From Dysgonamonadaceae bacterium (GTDB lineage: Bacteria > Bacteroidota > Bacteroidia > Bacteroidales > Azobacteroidaceae): a stretch of 12,318 nt of DNA. The position numbers and the translations under genes were made by a program. Positions 1 through 6,233 of the stretch are shown one piece after another; within the stretch, counting starts at the first letter, position 1, and each line of letters opens with the position of its first letter. Location of the stretch: assembly GCA_031282925.1 (NCBI GenBank), contig JAITCT010000218.1, positions 1 to 12,318 on the forward strand, written 5' to 3'. Under the pieces are notes generated by a model. The model saw only the letters and a list, made by a program, of their open reading frames with translations, did no database searches and had not been told where the DNA came from.

Positions 1-321
1 GCGGAATTGTGCGGATATGATATTTCTACCGTTTCGCGGGTAAGCAACAGCAAATACGTACAGACAAATTTCGGCGTCTATCCGCTGAAATATTTCTTTT
101 CCGAATCCATGACAAACGATGAAGGGGAAGAAGTGTCAACCCGTGAAATCAAATTAATCCTTAAAACCTGCATCGAAGAAGAGGATAAAACCAGTCCTTT
201 GACCGATGAAACGTTAATGAAAGAATTAAAAAACCGCGGATATGAAGTGGCGCGAAGAACAGTCGCCAAATACCGCGAACAGTTGAACATTCCGGTTGCC
301 CGGCTGAGGAAAGAGATATAA
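1..321 (+). CDS. rpoN: RNA polymerase sigma-54 factor, C-terminal fragment
   Basis: This is the last 106 codons of sigma-54, the alternative sigma factor that binds -24/-12 promoters and needs an AAA+ activator to open them. The reading frame enters from the left edge of the window, so the true start lies outside. The fragment contains the end of the DNA-binding region (GYDISTVSRVSNSKYVQT, then GVYPLKYFFSE) and the diagnostic RpoN box ARRTVAKYRE near the C-terminus, which recognises the -24 element. The protein ends normally at TAA 319-321, shortly after the box. No gene follows on this strand until position 2942. Identification is secure because the RpoN box is essentially unique to this family. 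Confidence 0.96.
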   Translation, partial: AELCGYDISTVSRVSNSKYVQTNFGVYPLKYFFSESMTNDEGEEVSTREIKLILKTCIEEEDKTSPLTDETLMKELKNRGYEVARRTVAKYREQLNIPVARLRKEI

Positions 322-389
322 TTTCCGGGCCGGTTCATTCTTTGCCTCCTAATCTTCGGACTTGTTCTCCCGTCATTACTGTAAAACTG

Positions 390-654
390 CGTCATTGCGA
401 GTCGCGAAGCAATCCGGAGAATTGACAATTGATAATCAGGGGATTATTCAGCCGTAGCCGTCATTGCGAGTCGCGAAGCGGCGAAGCAATCCAGAGAACA
501 ACGCAGATTTCTGGATTGCTTCGCCTTACGGCTCGCAATGACGCGGTGGGGCGCACAACAAAGGGGGCACACACGGGTGTGCCCCTACGTAATTCGTAAC
601 TCGTAATTTCACTGGATTGCTTCAGGCTAACGCCTTCGCAATGACGCGGTGCGG
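390..654. repeat. Cluster of GTCATTGCGAG...GCAATCC dispersed repeats
   Basis: At least four copies of one palindrome-prone family are packed here. One direct copy begins at 390 (CGTCATTGCGAGTCGCGAAG, then CAATCC). A second lies at 459-494. A third, inverted copy at 510-547 (GGATTGCTTCGC, then CTCGCAATGACG) forms a large stem with the second. A fourth, inverted and diverged, is at 611-654 (TGGATTGCTTCAGG, then CGCAATGACGCGGTGCGG). A related perfect hairpin recurs at 11884-11932. The stem between copies two and three could fold as RNA or extruded DNA. This looks like a REP/MITE-like non-autonomous repeat; no encoding transposase is identifiable here. Confidence 0.8.
564..609. repeat. GGGGCACAC hairpin with CGTAATTCGTAA tail
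   Basis: GGGGCACAC at 564-572 pairs with GTGTGCCCC at 577-585/586 around an ACGG loop, followed by CTACGTAATTCGTAACTCGTAATTTC. The same arrangement recurs at 7101-7155, the hairpin alone at 12140-12169, and the tail alone near 803-822. It is therefore a second dispersed repeat family, distinct from the GTCATTGCGAG type beside it. Confidence 0.75.
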
Positions 655-883
655 CCGAACAGTCCTCTATTCGCGAGAATTCCCTTTTTATTTTCCTCTC
701 AATACCGGCTCGCCTGAAATAACCGTTCCGTTTTCTAATCGGTAAAGGAGCGCCGATTTACGATAAAAACAGTCAATAAACCCTTTTTTATCGTTGTAAC
801 AACGTAATTCGTAATTTCTCCTCCGTTTGCGAATGTTTTGTTTAATATTGTGTTTTGTATGGTTTTGTCAATTTTTTTGGGAA

Positions 884-1566
884 TTAGTAAGTTTGTATAG
901 AAATCAACTTGTTTCTTTTAGCCATTAACAGCATGAGGGATAAAGTCATCATCTCCGTACTTTTTGAATAGCATTTTGTCTTTCTCCTGAACCGGGCAGG
1001 AAAATGTCGAATTTGTCCATTATAGCTTTCCATTGTACAGGTTTCAGCTTTAGTTTGAACTGGCTGTTCTTTCGGGACAAACTCATTGTAAGATTTCCAA
1101 TGATCCGGTGCAACTGTTCCGGTTGCACTTCTCCTGACTTTTTCCCATAACTTCCGTCCCGTAGCTGCACTTCTGTCTCCCACAACGAAATCAATGTATC
1201 CTCTTGCTTCCCTATCTGCGCAATCCAAACCCACCGGAGTTTTTTTACGCCCGACACAACTGTGCATTTCATCCAACTTCATTATGCAGACAGGTTTGGA
1301 ATTACGTATTGATCCAGGCTCGGAACCGTATCCGCGCACCCGGTTCATCACCGTTACGTGGCTCACTTCAAGCAGTCTGCCTGTAGAATGAAAACCTAAA
1401 CCTTCAAGATACATGGATAATCCGAACCTGCGTTTTTTTCTTTTTCTAAAACCTGCCCGTATCCTGCCGTACAGTTACAGCCACATCCCTTGCATTTAAA
1501 ACGTTGTTTGCCTTTTATTATGCCATTCTTGACATGACTTTCCGATTTACATTTTGGACATTTCAT
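884..1566 (-). pseudogene. IS1-family transposase in two frames, probably decaying
   Basis: Two minus-strand segments make up an IS1-type transposase. The InsA-like part (ATG at 1566, running to a stop at 1396-1398) starts MKCPKCKSESHVKNGIIKGK and has zinc-finger-like cysteines (C3, C6, C25, C28). The InsB-like part (to 884) begins at the helix-turn-helix MYLEGLGFHSTGRLLEVSHV and carries the DDE triad in LDEMH, PDHW and MESYNG, ending with the usual ARFRRKTKCYSKSTEMM block. The frames are joined by a -1 shift at A-AAA-AAC (1438-1432), where IS1 uses programmed frameshifting. However, about 1217-1234 is read out of frame: the family segment WVWIA appears in the other frame, so the main frame reads VGLDC. 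With substitutions such as Y to C in DEMHSC and W to R in VMNRVR, this suggests loss of function. The family assignment is firm; activity is doubtful. Confidence 0.85.
1432..1438 (-). promoter_or_regulatory. A-AAA-AAC slippery heptamer, candidate -1 frameshift site
   Basis: In the InsA frame the codons run GAA AAA AAC GCA, so the heptamer A-AAA-AAC is correctly phased for tandem -1 slippage. After slipping, reading continues CGC AGG TTC GGA TTA TCC ATG TAT directly into the InsB-like frame (RRFGLSMYLEGLGF). IS1 itself makes its InsAB' transposase by -1 frameshifting at an A6C run, so position and mechanism match. Chance expansion of an A tract remains the alternative. Confidence 0.6.
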
Positions 1567-1621
1567 CTTTGTTTTTTAGCAAAGATAATAAATCTATCTC
1601 GAATTACCAAATCCAAATATT

Positions 1622-2149
1622 TTACTCTGCAGAAGGAGTTTCCGTAGCCGGATTTTCTTCGTTGGCAACCTCTGTTTCCGCTGCCGCTAATTTTGCCTTT
1701 TTTGCGGCCAGTGCTTCCGCTTTGGCTTTGTTTACCGCTTTTTCTGCATCTAATTTTGCTTTAGCGACGGATTTTTGTGCATCGTTCAATTTACTTATTT
1801 CCATTTGGGCGGCATTTTGTTTTGCATTTAACCAGGTTTCGAATTTCCGTTCGGCTTCCGCTTCCGTGAAAGCGCCCTTTTTCACGCCGCCCAATAAATG
1901 TTTTTTCAGGAGAACACCTTCTCTGGAAAGAATATTCTTTGCCGTATCCGTAGGTTGTGCGCCTACTTGCAGCCAATACAAAGCCCTTTCGAATTTCAAA
2001 TCTACTGTAGCAGGATTCGTATTGGGGTTATAAGAACCAATCCTCTCGATAAATTTTCCATCACGTGGAGCTCTGCTATCTGCGATCACGATGTGGTAAA
2101 ACGCGTACCCTTTGCGACCATGTCTTTGCAATCTGATTTTTGTTGCCAT
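1622..2149 (-). CDS. rpsP: 30S ribosomal protein S16
   Basis: S16 binds 16S rRNA and helps the 30S body assemble. The first 80 or so residues are classic S16: [42 protein letters not shown] and [19 protein letters not shown], with KIRLQRHG and ADSRAPRDG as signature blocks. From about residue 95 the protein continues into a linker and an Ala/Lys/Glu-rich tail (about 115-175) likely to be helical then disordered. At 175 residues it is about twice the bacterial core length; such extended forms are usual in Bacteroidota. The ATG at 2149 is chosen because MATKIRL is the conserved N-terminus and a good promoter lies just upstream. An IS1-like element ends 13 bp past its stop codon. It appears monocistronic here. 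Confidence 0.97.
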   Translation of the reverse strand: MATKIRLQRHGRKGYAFYHIVIADSRAPRDGKFIERIGSYNPNTNPATVDLKFERALYWLQVGAQPTDTAKNILSREGVLLKKHLLGGVKKGAFTEAEAERKFETWLNAKQNAAQMEISKLNDAQKSVAKAKLDAEKAVNKAKAEALAAKKAKLAAAETEVANEENPATETPSAE

Positions 2150-2196
2150 TTTGTCTTAATAAATTTTGTTTTGTTTGAAATTTGTATTAGCGGGCG

Positions 2197-2228
2197 CAAA
2201 GGTACGGCGAAGTTTTGACAATTACAAA
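2197..2228 (-). promoter_or_regulatory. Bacteroidota-type promoter of rpsP
   Basis: On the minus strand a TTTG (2228-2225) is followed after 20 bp by TACCTTTG (2204-2197), matching the Bacteroidota -33 TTTG / -7 TAnnTTTG consensus. Transcription would begin near 2190 and give a leader of roughly 40 nt before the rpsP ATG. The same TACCTTTG box is found ahead of the TerC gene. Confidence 0.7.
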
Positions 2229-2251
2229 CTTTGGCCGGATTTGGGGGATAA

Positions 2252-2319
2252 TTCAAACTGTCGCGCCCTGTCATTGGCTCCGCCGAACGTTGTTTCCCGC
2301 GCAGGCGGGAATGACAGGG
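2252..2319. repeat. Dispersed palindromic repeat, copy 1 (61-bp match to 11795-11855)
   Basis: Positions 2252-2312 match 11795-11855 at 60 of 61 bases by eye (one C/T difference). The unit includes CCCTGTCATTGGCTCCGCCG and ends with the hairpin CCCGC-GCAG-GCGGG (2296-2309). In this copy CCCTGTCATT (2266-2275) also pairs with AATGACAGGG (2310-2319), giving a 10-bp outer stem; the second copy has lost the right arm. This is a non-coding mobile or REP-like unit. Confidence 0.85.
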
Positions 2320-2354
2320 CTTCGCAACCGCACTGCGACAAATGGGAAATTACT

Positions 2355-2831
2355 TGAACACGAAGACACGAAGAAACCGTTAATATATGGTTTTCGTATC
2401 TTTGTGTTTTTGTACCTTCGTGCCTTTGTATTTACAAAAAAAGCCGTTTGCCGATGTACAAAATCATATCGTGCGCAGTATAAATATCAGGCTTGCACTG
2501 CTTTTGCCGGCAGAAATTCGGTTTCTGCCGGCAACATTTCACTTTCTGCCAGCAAAAATGTAGTTTCTGCCGGCAACGGTTCACTTTCTGCCGGCAAAAA
2601 TGTGGTTTCTGTCGGCAACATTTCACTTTTTGCCGGCAACATTTCACTTTCTGCCGACAAAAATTCGGTTTTTGCCGGCAATTATTCCATTGTATGGCAC
2701 AAAATATGGCTTTATGCGTCAAAAAACGGCTTTTGCAAACGCAATGGCGTAAAGTCCTGAAAAACACAAAGATACAAACCGTTTGCAAATCGTTTCTTGA
2801 TTTTTTTGCGCTTTTGTGCCTTCGTGTTTAA
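2355..2831. repeat. Large imperfect inverted repeat enclosing the 21-bp array
   Basis: The flanks of the 21-bp array are inverted copies of each other. GTATCTTTGTGTTTTT (2396-2411) pairs perfectly with 2760-2775. AAAAGCCGTTT (2438-2448) pairs perfectly with 2724-2734. Further out, AACACGAAGACACGAA near 2357-2372 matches the inverse of about 2813-2829 (TTTTGTGCCTTCGTGTTT), and AAGAAAC occurs at matching inner positions. Spacing between matched blocks is almost the same on both sides (26 and 25 bp), so this is one structure of roughly 475 bp with arms of about 95-108 bp. A one-arm relative lies at about 6901-6942. It could be a MITE-like element carrying the array. Confidence 0.65.
2505..2680. 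repeat. Nine TGCCGGCA-type octamers at exact 21-bp spacing
   Basis: Palindromic octamers start at 2505, 2526, 2547, 2568, 2589, 2610, 2631, 2652 and 2673, every one exactly 21 bp after the last. Six are perfect TGCCGGCA; the other three are single-base variants (TGCCAGCA, TGTCGGCA, TGCCGACA). The 13-bp spacers fall into two types: ACATTTCACTTTC-like and AAAATGTRGTTTC/RAAATTCGGTTTC-like. These mostly alternate. The first unit also forms GCCGGCAGAAA-TTCGG-TTTCTGCCGGC, a perfect 11-bp stem. A period of 21 bp is two turns of B-DNA, so all octamers face the same side of the helix. This suggests a protein-binding array, though a simple minisatellite is possible. Confidence 0.9.
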
Positions 2832-2883
2832 ATAGTTTGCCATGCAAAATAAAAGTATGAACAAGGGTGTAATTCAAATGAAA

Positions 2884-2916
2884 TTTGGTTTATGTAATAA
2901 ATAATCGTTACCTTTG
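2884..2916 (+). promoter_or_regulatory. Bacteroidota-type promoter of the TerC-family gene
   Basis: TTTG at 2884-2887 is followed after 21 bp by TACCTTTG at 2909-2916, matching -33/-7 of Bacteroidota promoters. Transcription would start near 2922-2925, leaving only about 20 nt of leader before the ATG at 2942. That is too short for the yybP-ykoY manganese riboswitch that precedes many terC/alx genes in other phyla. The promoter also rules out the earlier in-frame TTG at 2885 as the start. Confidence 0.7.
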
Positions 2917-2941
2917 CCGGAAATTATCAATAAGCGCTACA

Positions 2942-3907
2942 ATGAACGAACCTGTTGTTTTTTGGATTGGATTTATTGCATTCGTAATCGTGATGTTACT
3001 CCTTGACTTGTTTGTTTTTCACAAAAAAAACGAGGTGATAAAAGTAAAATCGGCATTATTGTGGAGCGCATTCTGGATAGGCTTGGCGCTGCTTTTCAAC
3101 CTTGGGATTTACTTCTTTTCAGGCCATCAACAAGCCATCAATTTTTTTACGGGATATTTGATAGAAGAATCGTTAAGTGTTGATAACCTTTTTGTTTTCA
3201 TCATGATTTTTGCCGCGTTCAGCATTGAGCCGAAATATCAGCACCGTATTTTATTTTGGGGAATCATCGGGGCGATAGTGATGCGCGCCGTGTTTATTTT
3301 TGCGGGCATTGCGCTTATCGAAAAATTTGCCCGGGTTATGTACGTTTTCGGTATTTTCCTGATATATACCGGAATAAAAATGCTTTTTGAAAAGGAAGAA
3401 GGCAACAAACCGATTGACCTCGAAAGCAACAAAATGATAAAATTTATCAAATATTTCTTTCCTGTTACTATTGACAATAAAGAAACGAATTTTTTCAAAC
3501 GTATCAACGGTAAATTATATGCCACTCAGTTTTTACTGACACTCTTGATGATAGAAGGTTCGGATTTGATTTTTGCTGTTGATTCGATTCCCGCGGTGAT
3601 GTCGGTTTCTACGGATCCGTTCATTGTTTACACATCCAACATTTTTGCAATTCTCGGTCTGCGCTCGCTTTATTTTGCGCTGAGCGGCATTATGGGATAC
3701 TTCCGTTATTTGAAATACGGATTGGCATTTATCCTCTCTTTTATCGGCTTGAAGATGTGTATCAACGAGTTGGCTAATGAAATGGAATGGCATTTTCACA
3801 TTTCCAACATGGCGTCTTTGGGTGTAATTGTCGAAATGCTGACCATTTCCATTGTGGCTTCGATTATTAAAACCAATCGGGAAAAGCGGCTTAATTCTTC
3901 TTGTTGA
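2942..3907 (+). CDS. TerC/Alx-family integral membrane protein
   Basis: A 321-residue inner-membrane protein of the TerC family, linked in other bacteria to manganese export and metalation of secreted proteins, and in some to tellurite resistance. It has about eight to nine hydrophobic segments, the first at residues 6-26 and 37-59. The two family signatures, each with acidic residues in the membrane, are EESLSVDNLFVF (75-86) and EGSDLIFAVDSIPA (205-218). These carry the conserved acids thought to bind the metal. A soluble loop (about 150-190) separates the two halves. The ATG at 2942 is preferred over an upstream TTG because the promoter overlaps the latter. It is transcribed alone; hpt begins 76 bp downstream. 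The family is secure, but the substrate is not shown by the sequence. Confidence 0.93.
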   Translation: MNEPVVFWIGFIAFVIVMLLLDLFVFHKKNEVIKVKSALLWSAFWIGLALLFNLGIYFFSGHQQAINFFTGYLIEESLSVDNLFVFIMIFAAFSIEPKYQHRILFWGIIGAIVMRAVFIFAGIALIEKFARVMYVFGIFLIYTGIKMLFEKEEGNKPIDLESNKMIKFIKYFFPVTIDNKETNFFKRINGKLYATQFLLTLLMIEGSDLIFAVDSIPAVMSVSTDPFIVYTSNIFAILGLRSLYFALSGIMGYFRYLKYGLAFILSFIGLKMCINELANEMEWHFHISNMASLGVIVEMLTISIVASIIKTNREKRLNSSC

Positions 3908-3983
3908 GTTGCTGTTGTTTGTATTCGGAAAAACGAATAAAAAAACATATAGTTAAGGCGGGTGCTTAATTGCAAATATAAAA

Positions 3984-4520
3984 ATGACTGAAGTTCAACT
4001 GAAAGATAAGAGATTTGAACTCTTTATTCCTGAAAAGATTATCACGAAAGAGATTAAAAGAGTGGCCAAAGAAATATCACGGGATATGCAAGAAAAAAAT
4101 CCTTTGTTTATCTGTGTGTTGAATGGAGCATTTATGTTTGCTTCCGATTTGATAAAGAGAATTGATATTCCCTGCGAAGTCGGTTTTATTCGTTTGAGGT
4201 CTTATCAAGGCGAGCAGTCGTCAGGAGCAGTTAAAGAAGTACAGGGATTTGTTGAAAACGTCGAAAACCGTCATGTAGTGGTTATTGAAGATATTATTGA
4301 TACCGGCCATACCATGTCTTATCTGATAAACAAATTGCATGTTGAAAATCCGGCAATCTTAAAAATCGCCTGCCTGCTTTTTAAGCCTGCTGCTTTGGAA
4401 ATAGATATAAACCCGGATTATTGCGCATTAGAGATACCAAACGATTTTATTGTCGGATATGGCCTGGATTATAATGGGTCGGGAAGAAATTTGAAAGATA
4501 TTTATAAAATAAAAAGTTAA
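3984..4520 (+). CDS. hpt: Hypoxanthine phosphoribosyltransferase
   Basis: A cytosolic purine-salvage enzyme that transfers the phosphoribosyl group of PRPP to hypoxanthine (and usually guanine), giving IMP or GMP. At 178 residues it has normal bacterial length. The PRPP-binding signature is VVVIEDIIDTGHTM (98-111) with the paired acids E102 and D103. The pyrophosphate loop is LNGAF (46-50), and the base-binding region is FIVGYGLDYNGSGRNL (155-170). It is the first gene of a tight operon: adk starts 7 bp after its stop, and adk and obg are 2 bp apart. I see no strong TAnnTTTG box in the 76 bp upstream, so its promoter is unresolved. Confidence 0.95.
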   Translation: MTEVQLKDKRFELFIPEKIITKEIKRVAKEISRDMQEKNPLFICVLNGAFMFASDLIKRIDIPCEVGFIRLRSYQGEQSSGAVKEVQGFVENVENRHVVVIEDIIDTGHTMSYLINKLHVENPAILKIACLLFKPAALEIDINPDYCALEIPNDFIVGYGLDYNGSGRNLKDIYKIKS

Positions 4521-4527
4521 AATAAAT

Positions 4528-5112
4528 ATGTTGAACATTATTGTTTTTGGCGCTCCCGGTTGCGGGAAAGGTACGCAAAGCGAATTGATTGTCAGGAAAT
4601 ATGATTTATTTCATATTTCTACCGGCAGCATATTGCGAACTGAAATAGAAAAGCAAACCGAATTAGGTAAATTGGCCGAAGCCTATGTTCACGATGGCCG
4701 TCTGCTTCCCGACGATTTGACGGTTCAAATGCTGTCCGGTATTCTGGAATCAAATCCGGACAAAAAAGGTTTTATTTTCGACGGTTTTCCGAGAACGATG
4801 GTACAGGCGGAAACTTTAGACCATCTGTTGCGCGAAAAAAATACGGGGATCATTGCCGGTTTTAACCTTGACGTTGAAGAAGATATTCTGACGGAACGCA
4901 TGTTGAAGCGAGGGGAAGATCAAGGCCGTTGCGATGACACTCCCGATACGATCCGGAAGCGGCTGGAAGTTTACCGAATCCAGACCGAACCTTTGATTGC
5001 TTATTACAAAAAGCAGGGAAAACTTTTCAAAATAAAAGGAAACAAGCCTGTTGGTGATGTTTTTGAAGACATTCGGGAAGTTTTGGACAGGCTCATCTAT
5101 CAAGATAAATAA
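4528..5112 (+). CDS. adk: Adenylate kinase
   Basis: An essential enzyme catalysing ATP + AMP to 2 ADP. The P-loop is GAPGCGKGT (8-16), the AMP-binding segment ISTGSILR (30-37), and the second signature FDGFPRT (84-90). R128 and R134 lie at the usual catalytic positions around the LID. The LID is the short form ([19 protein letters not shown], from 128) without the four-cysteine zinc site. Length 194 matches the short bacterial type. It lies between hpt and obg in one operon, 7 bp after hpt and 2 bp before obg, so the three are almost certainly cotranscribed and probably translationally coupled. Confidence 0.97.
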   Translation: MLNIIVFGAPGCGKGTQSELIVRKYDLFHISTGSILRTEIEKQTELGKLAEAYVHDGRLLPDDLTVQMLSGILESNPDKKGFIFDGFPRTMVQAETLDHLLREKNTGIIAGFNLDVEEDILTERMLKRGEDQGRCDDTPDTIRKRLEVYRIQTEPLIAYYKKQGKLFKIKGNKPVGDVFEDIREVLDRLIYQDK

Positions 5113-5114
5113 GC

Positions 5115-6233
5115 ATGGGCGAATCGAACTTCGTAGATTATGTAAAAATTTATGCCCGTTCGGGAAAAGGCGGCAAAGGTTCTATTCATTTCCGGCGGGA
5201 AAAATACATTCCTTTCGGCGGTCCGGACGGCGGCGACGGCGGCGACGGCGGTAGCGTAATCCTGCGGGGCGACCGGAATTACTGGACTTTGCTTCATCTC
5301 AAGTTTGAACGCCATATCCTGGCCGGTCACGGGCAAAGCGGTTCGGGACGACAGAGCAAAGGAAAAGACGGCGAAGACAAAACGATTCATGTCCCTTTGG
5401 GAACGGTCGTTTTTGACGGCGAGACCGGTGAATTTATTACCGATATTAGTTACGACGGGCAGGAATTTATTCTGCTGAAAGGCGGACGGGGCGGAAAAGG
5501 AAACAATTATTTCAAAACTTCTACCAATCAAGCGCCCAAGTATGCACAACCCGGCGAGCCTTACCTGGAAAAAAAGATTATCCTGCAATTGAAATTATTG
5601 GCCGACGTGGGTTTAGTGGGTTTCCCGAATGCCGGAAAATCAACTTTGCTTTCCGTTGTTTCGGCGGCCAAACCCAAAATTGCCGATTATCCGTTTACTA
5701 CGCTCGAACCGAGTCTGGGAATCGTAAACGTTCGCGACGGACGTTCTTTTGTCATGGCGGATATTCCCGGAATCATTGAAGGCGCAAGCGAAGGTAAAGG
5801 ACTGGGATTCAGATTCCTGCGGCACATTGAACGAAATTCCGTTTTGCTTTTCCTTGTTCCCGCCGATTCCAAAAACATCAAAGAAGATTATGAAACTTTA
5901 TTAAACGAATTAATCCGCTATAATCCCGAATTGGCAGATAAACAACAGATTTTGGCTGTTTCAAAATCCGATATGGCGGACGACGAATTGAAACAGGCCT
6001 TAGCTGAAGATTTACCGGGAGACATTCCGTTTATTTTTATTTCTTCGTTTACCCAAAAAGGGATTCCCGCTTTGAAAGACCTGCTTTGGAAAATCTTGAA
6101 CGAACAGCCGTTTCACGATTTGGAAAATATGGTTCACAAACCGATGGACATTCGTTTGGAAGATTTGGAAGATGATTTTGATTACGAAACTGCAGCTGAC
6201 GAAGACGTTGGCGAAGAAAATATTCACAGATGA
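5115..6233 (+). CDS. obgE: Obg/CgtA family GTPase (ribosome assembly)
   Basis: Obg is an essential GTPase acting in 50S subunit maturation and linked to (p)ppGpp. Order of domains: the glycine-rich Obg fold (1-158) with the characteristic [12 protein letters not shown] stretch (35-46); then the G domain with G1 GFPNAGKS (169-176), G2 around YPFTT (192-196), G3 DIPGI (216-220), G4 SKSD (283-286, with Ser replacing the usual Asn) and G5 ISS (309-311). A short acidic tail (about 345-372) replaces the longer C-terminal domain of some species. The 372-residue length is normal. The gene begins 2 bp after adk. Its stop codon overlaps the ATG of a broken downstream gene (ATGA at 6230-6233). Confidence 0.97.
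   Translation: MGESNFVDYVKIYARSGKGGKGSIHFRREKYIPFGGPDGGDGGDGGSVILRGDRNYWTLLHLKFERHILAGHGQSGSGRQSKGKDGEDKTIHVPLGTVVFDGETGEFITDISYDGQEFILLKGGRGGKGNNYFKTSTNQAPKYAQPGEPYLEKKIILQLKLLADVGLVGFPNAGKSTLLSVVSAAKPKIADYPFTTLEPSLGIVNVRDGRSFVMADIPGIIEGASEGKGLGFRFLRHIERNSVLLFLVPADSKNIKEDYETLLNELIRYNPELADKQQILAVSKSDMADDELKQALAEDLPGDIPFIFISSFTQKGIPALKDLLWKILNEQPFHDLENMVHKPMDIRLEDLEDDFDYETAADEDVGEENIHR

Larger units (their letters stand above)
322..878. other. Gene-free interval rich in dispersed repeats
   Basis: No credible gene is visible between the rpoN stop and the IS1-like element. The interval is a patchwork of repeat families listed separately: GTCATTGCGAG-type repeats (390-420, 459-547, 611-654), a GGGGCAC hairpin with a CGTAATTCGTAA tail (564-609), and a further CGTAATTCGTAATTT copy near 803-822. 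The remainder (about 655-800 and 827-878) is AT-rich and unremarkable. I see no convincing T-tract terminator for rpoN. Confidence 0.7.
879..1608 (-). mobile_element. IS1-family insertion sequence (about 730 bp)
   Basis: The element is defined by its transposase (884-1566, minus strand) and by imperfect inverted ends. The left end reads inward GGGAATTAG (879-887); the right end reads inward on the minus strand GGTAATTCG (1608-1600). They share GG-AATT-G. As in IS1, the transposase stop codon (884-886) lies inside the terminal repeat, and the size fits the roughly 700-770 bp of IS1 relatives. No clear target-site duplication is visible, so the boundaries are approximate. The right end stops 13 bp from the rpsP stop codon, so the element probably inserted into the rpsP 3' region and may have replaced its terminator. 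Confidence 0.75.
2230..2883. other. Gene-free interval between divergent rpsP and terC-like genes
   Basis: About 650 bp without a credible gene. Long open frames exist on both strands because the 21-bp repeat has a length divisible by three and contains no stops, but they run straight through dispersed repeats and give only low-complexity products such as (SAGNISL)n or (CRQKFTF)n. The interval holds the 61-bp repeat, a large imperfect inverted repeat (2355-2831) and the phased octamer array (2505-2680), each listed separately. Confidence 0.7.

Noticed and set aside
2505..2680. CRISPR array
   Set aside because: The period is only 21 bp, the spacers are 13 bp and recurrent in two classes, and no cas gene is present.
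2215..2760. A 181-residue plus-strand open frame (and rival frames at 2432-2788 and 2493-2831) across the repeat array
   Set aside because: It runs through a dispersed repeat, an inverted-repeat arm and the 21-bp array. The repeat is stop-free in several frames because its period is a multiple of three. There is no promoter or conserved domain.
2885..2941. An N-terminal extension of the TerC protein from a TTG at 2885
   Set aside because: The -33 and -7 promoter elements overlap this stretch, and the family N-terminus fits the ATG at 2942.
3922..3939. TATTCG-GAAAAA-CGAATA hairpin after the TerC gene as a terminator
   Set aside because: The 6-bp AT-rich stem is weak and is followed by A residues, not T, on the coding strand.
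5115..6233. Obg G4 motif SKSD (instead of NKxD) as a sign of inactivity
   Set aside because: The other G motifs are intact, and I understand Ser/Thr at this place to be tolerated among Obg proteins, so it is not evidence of a defect.
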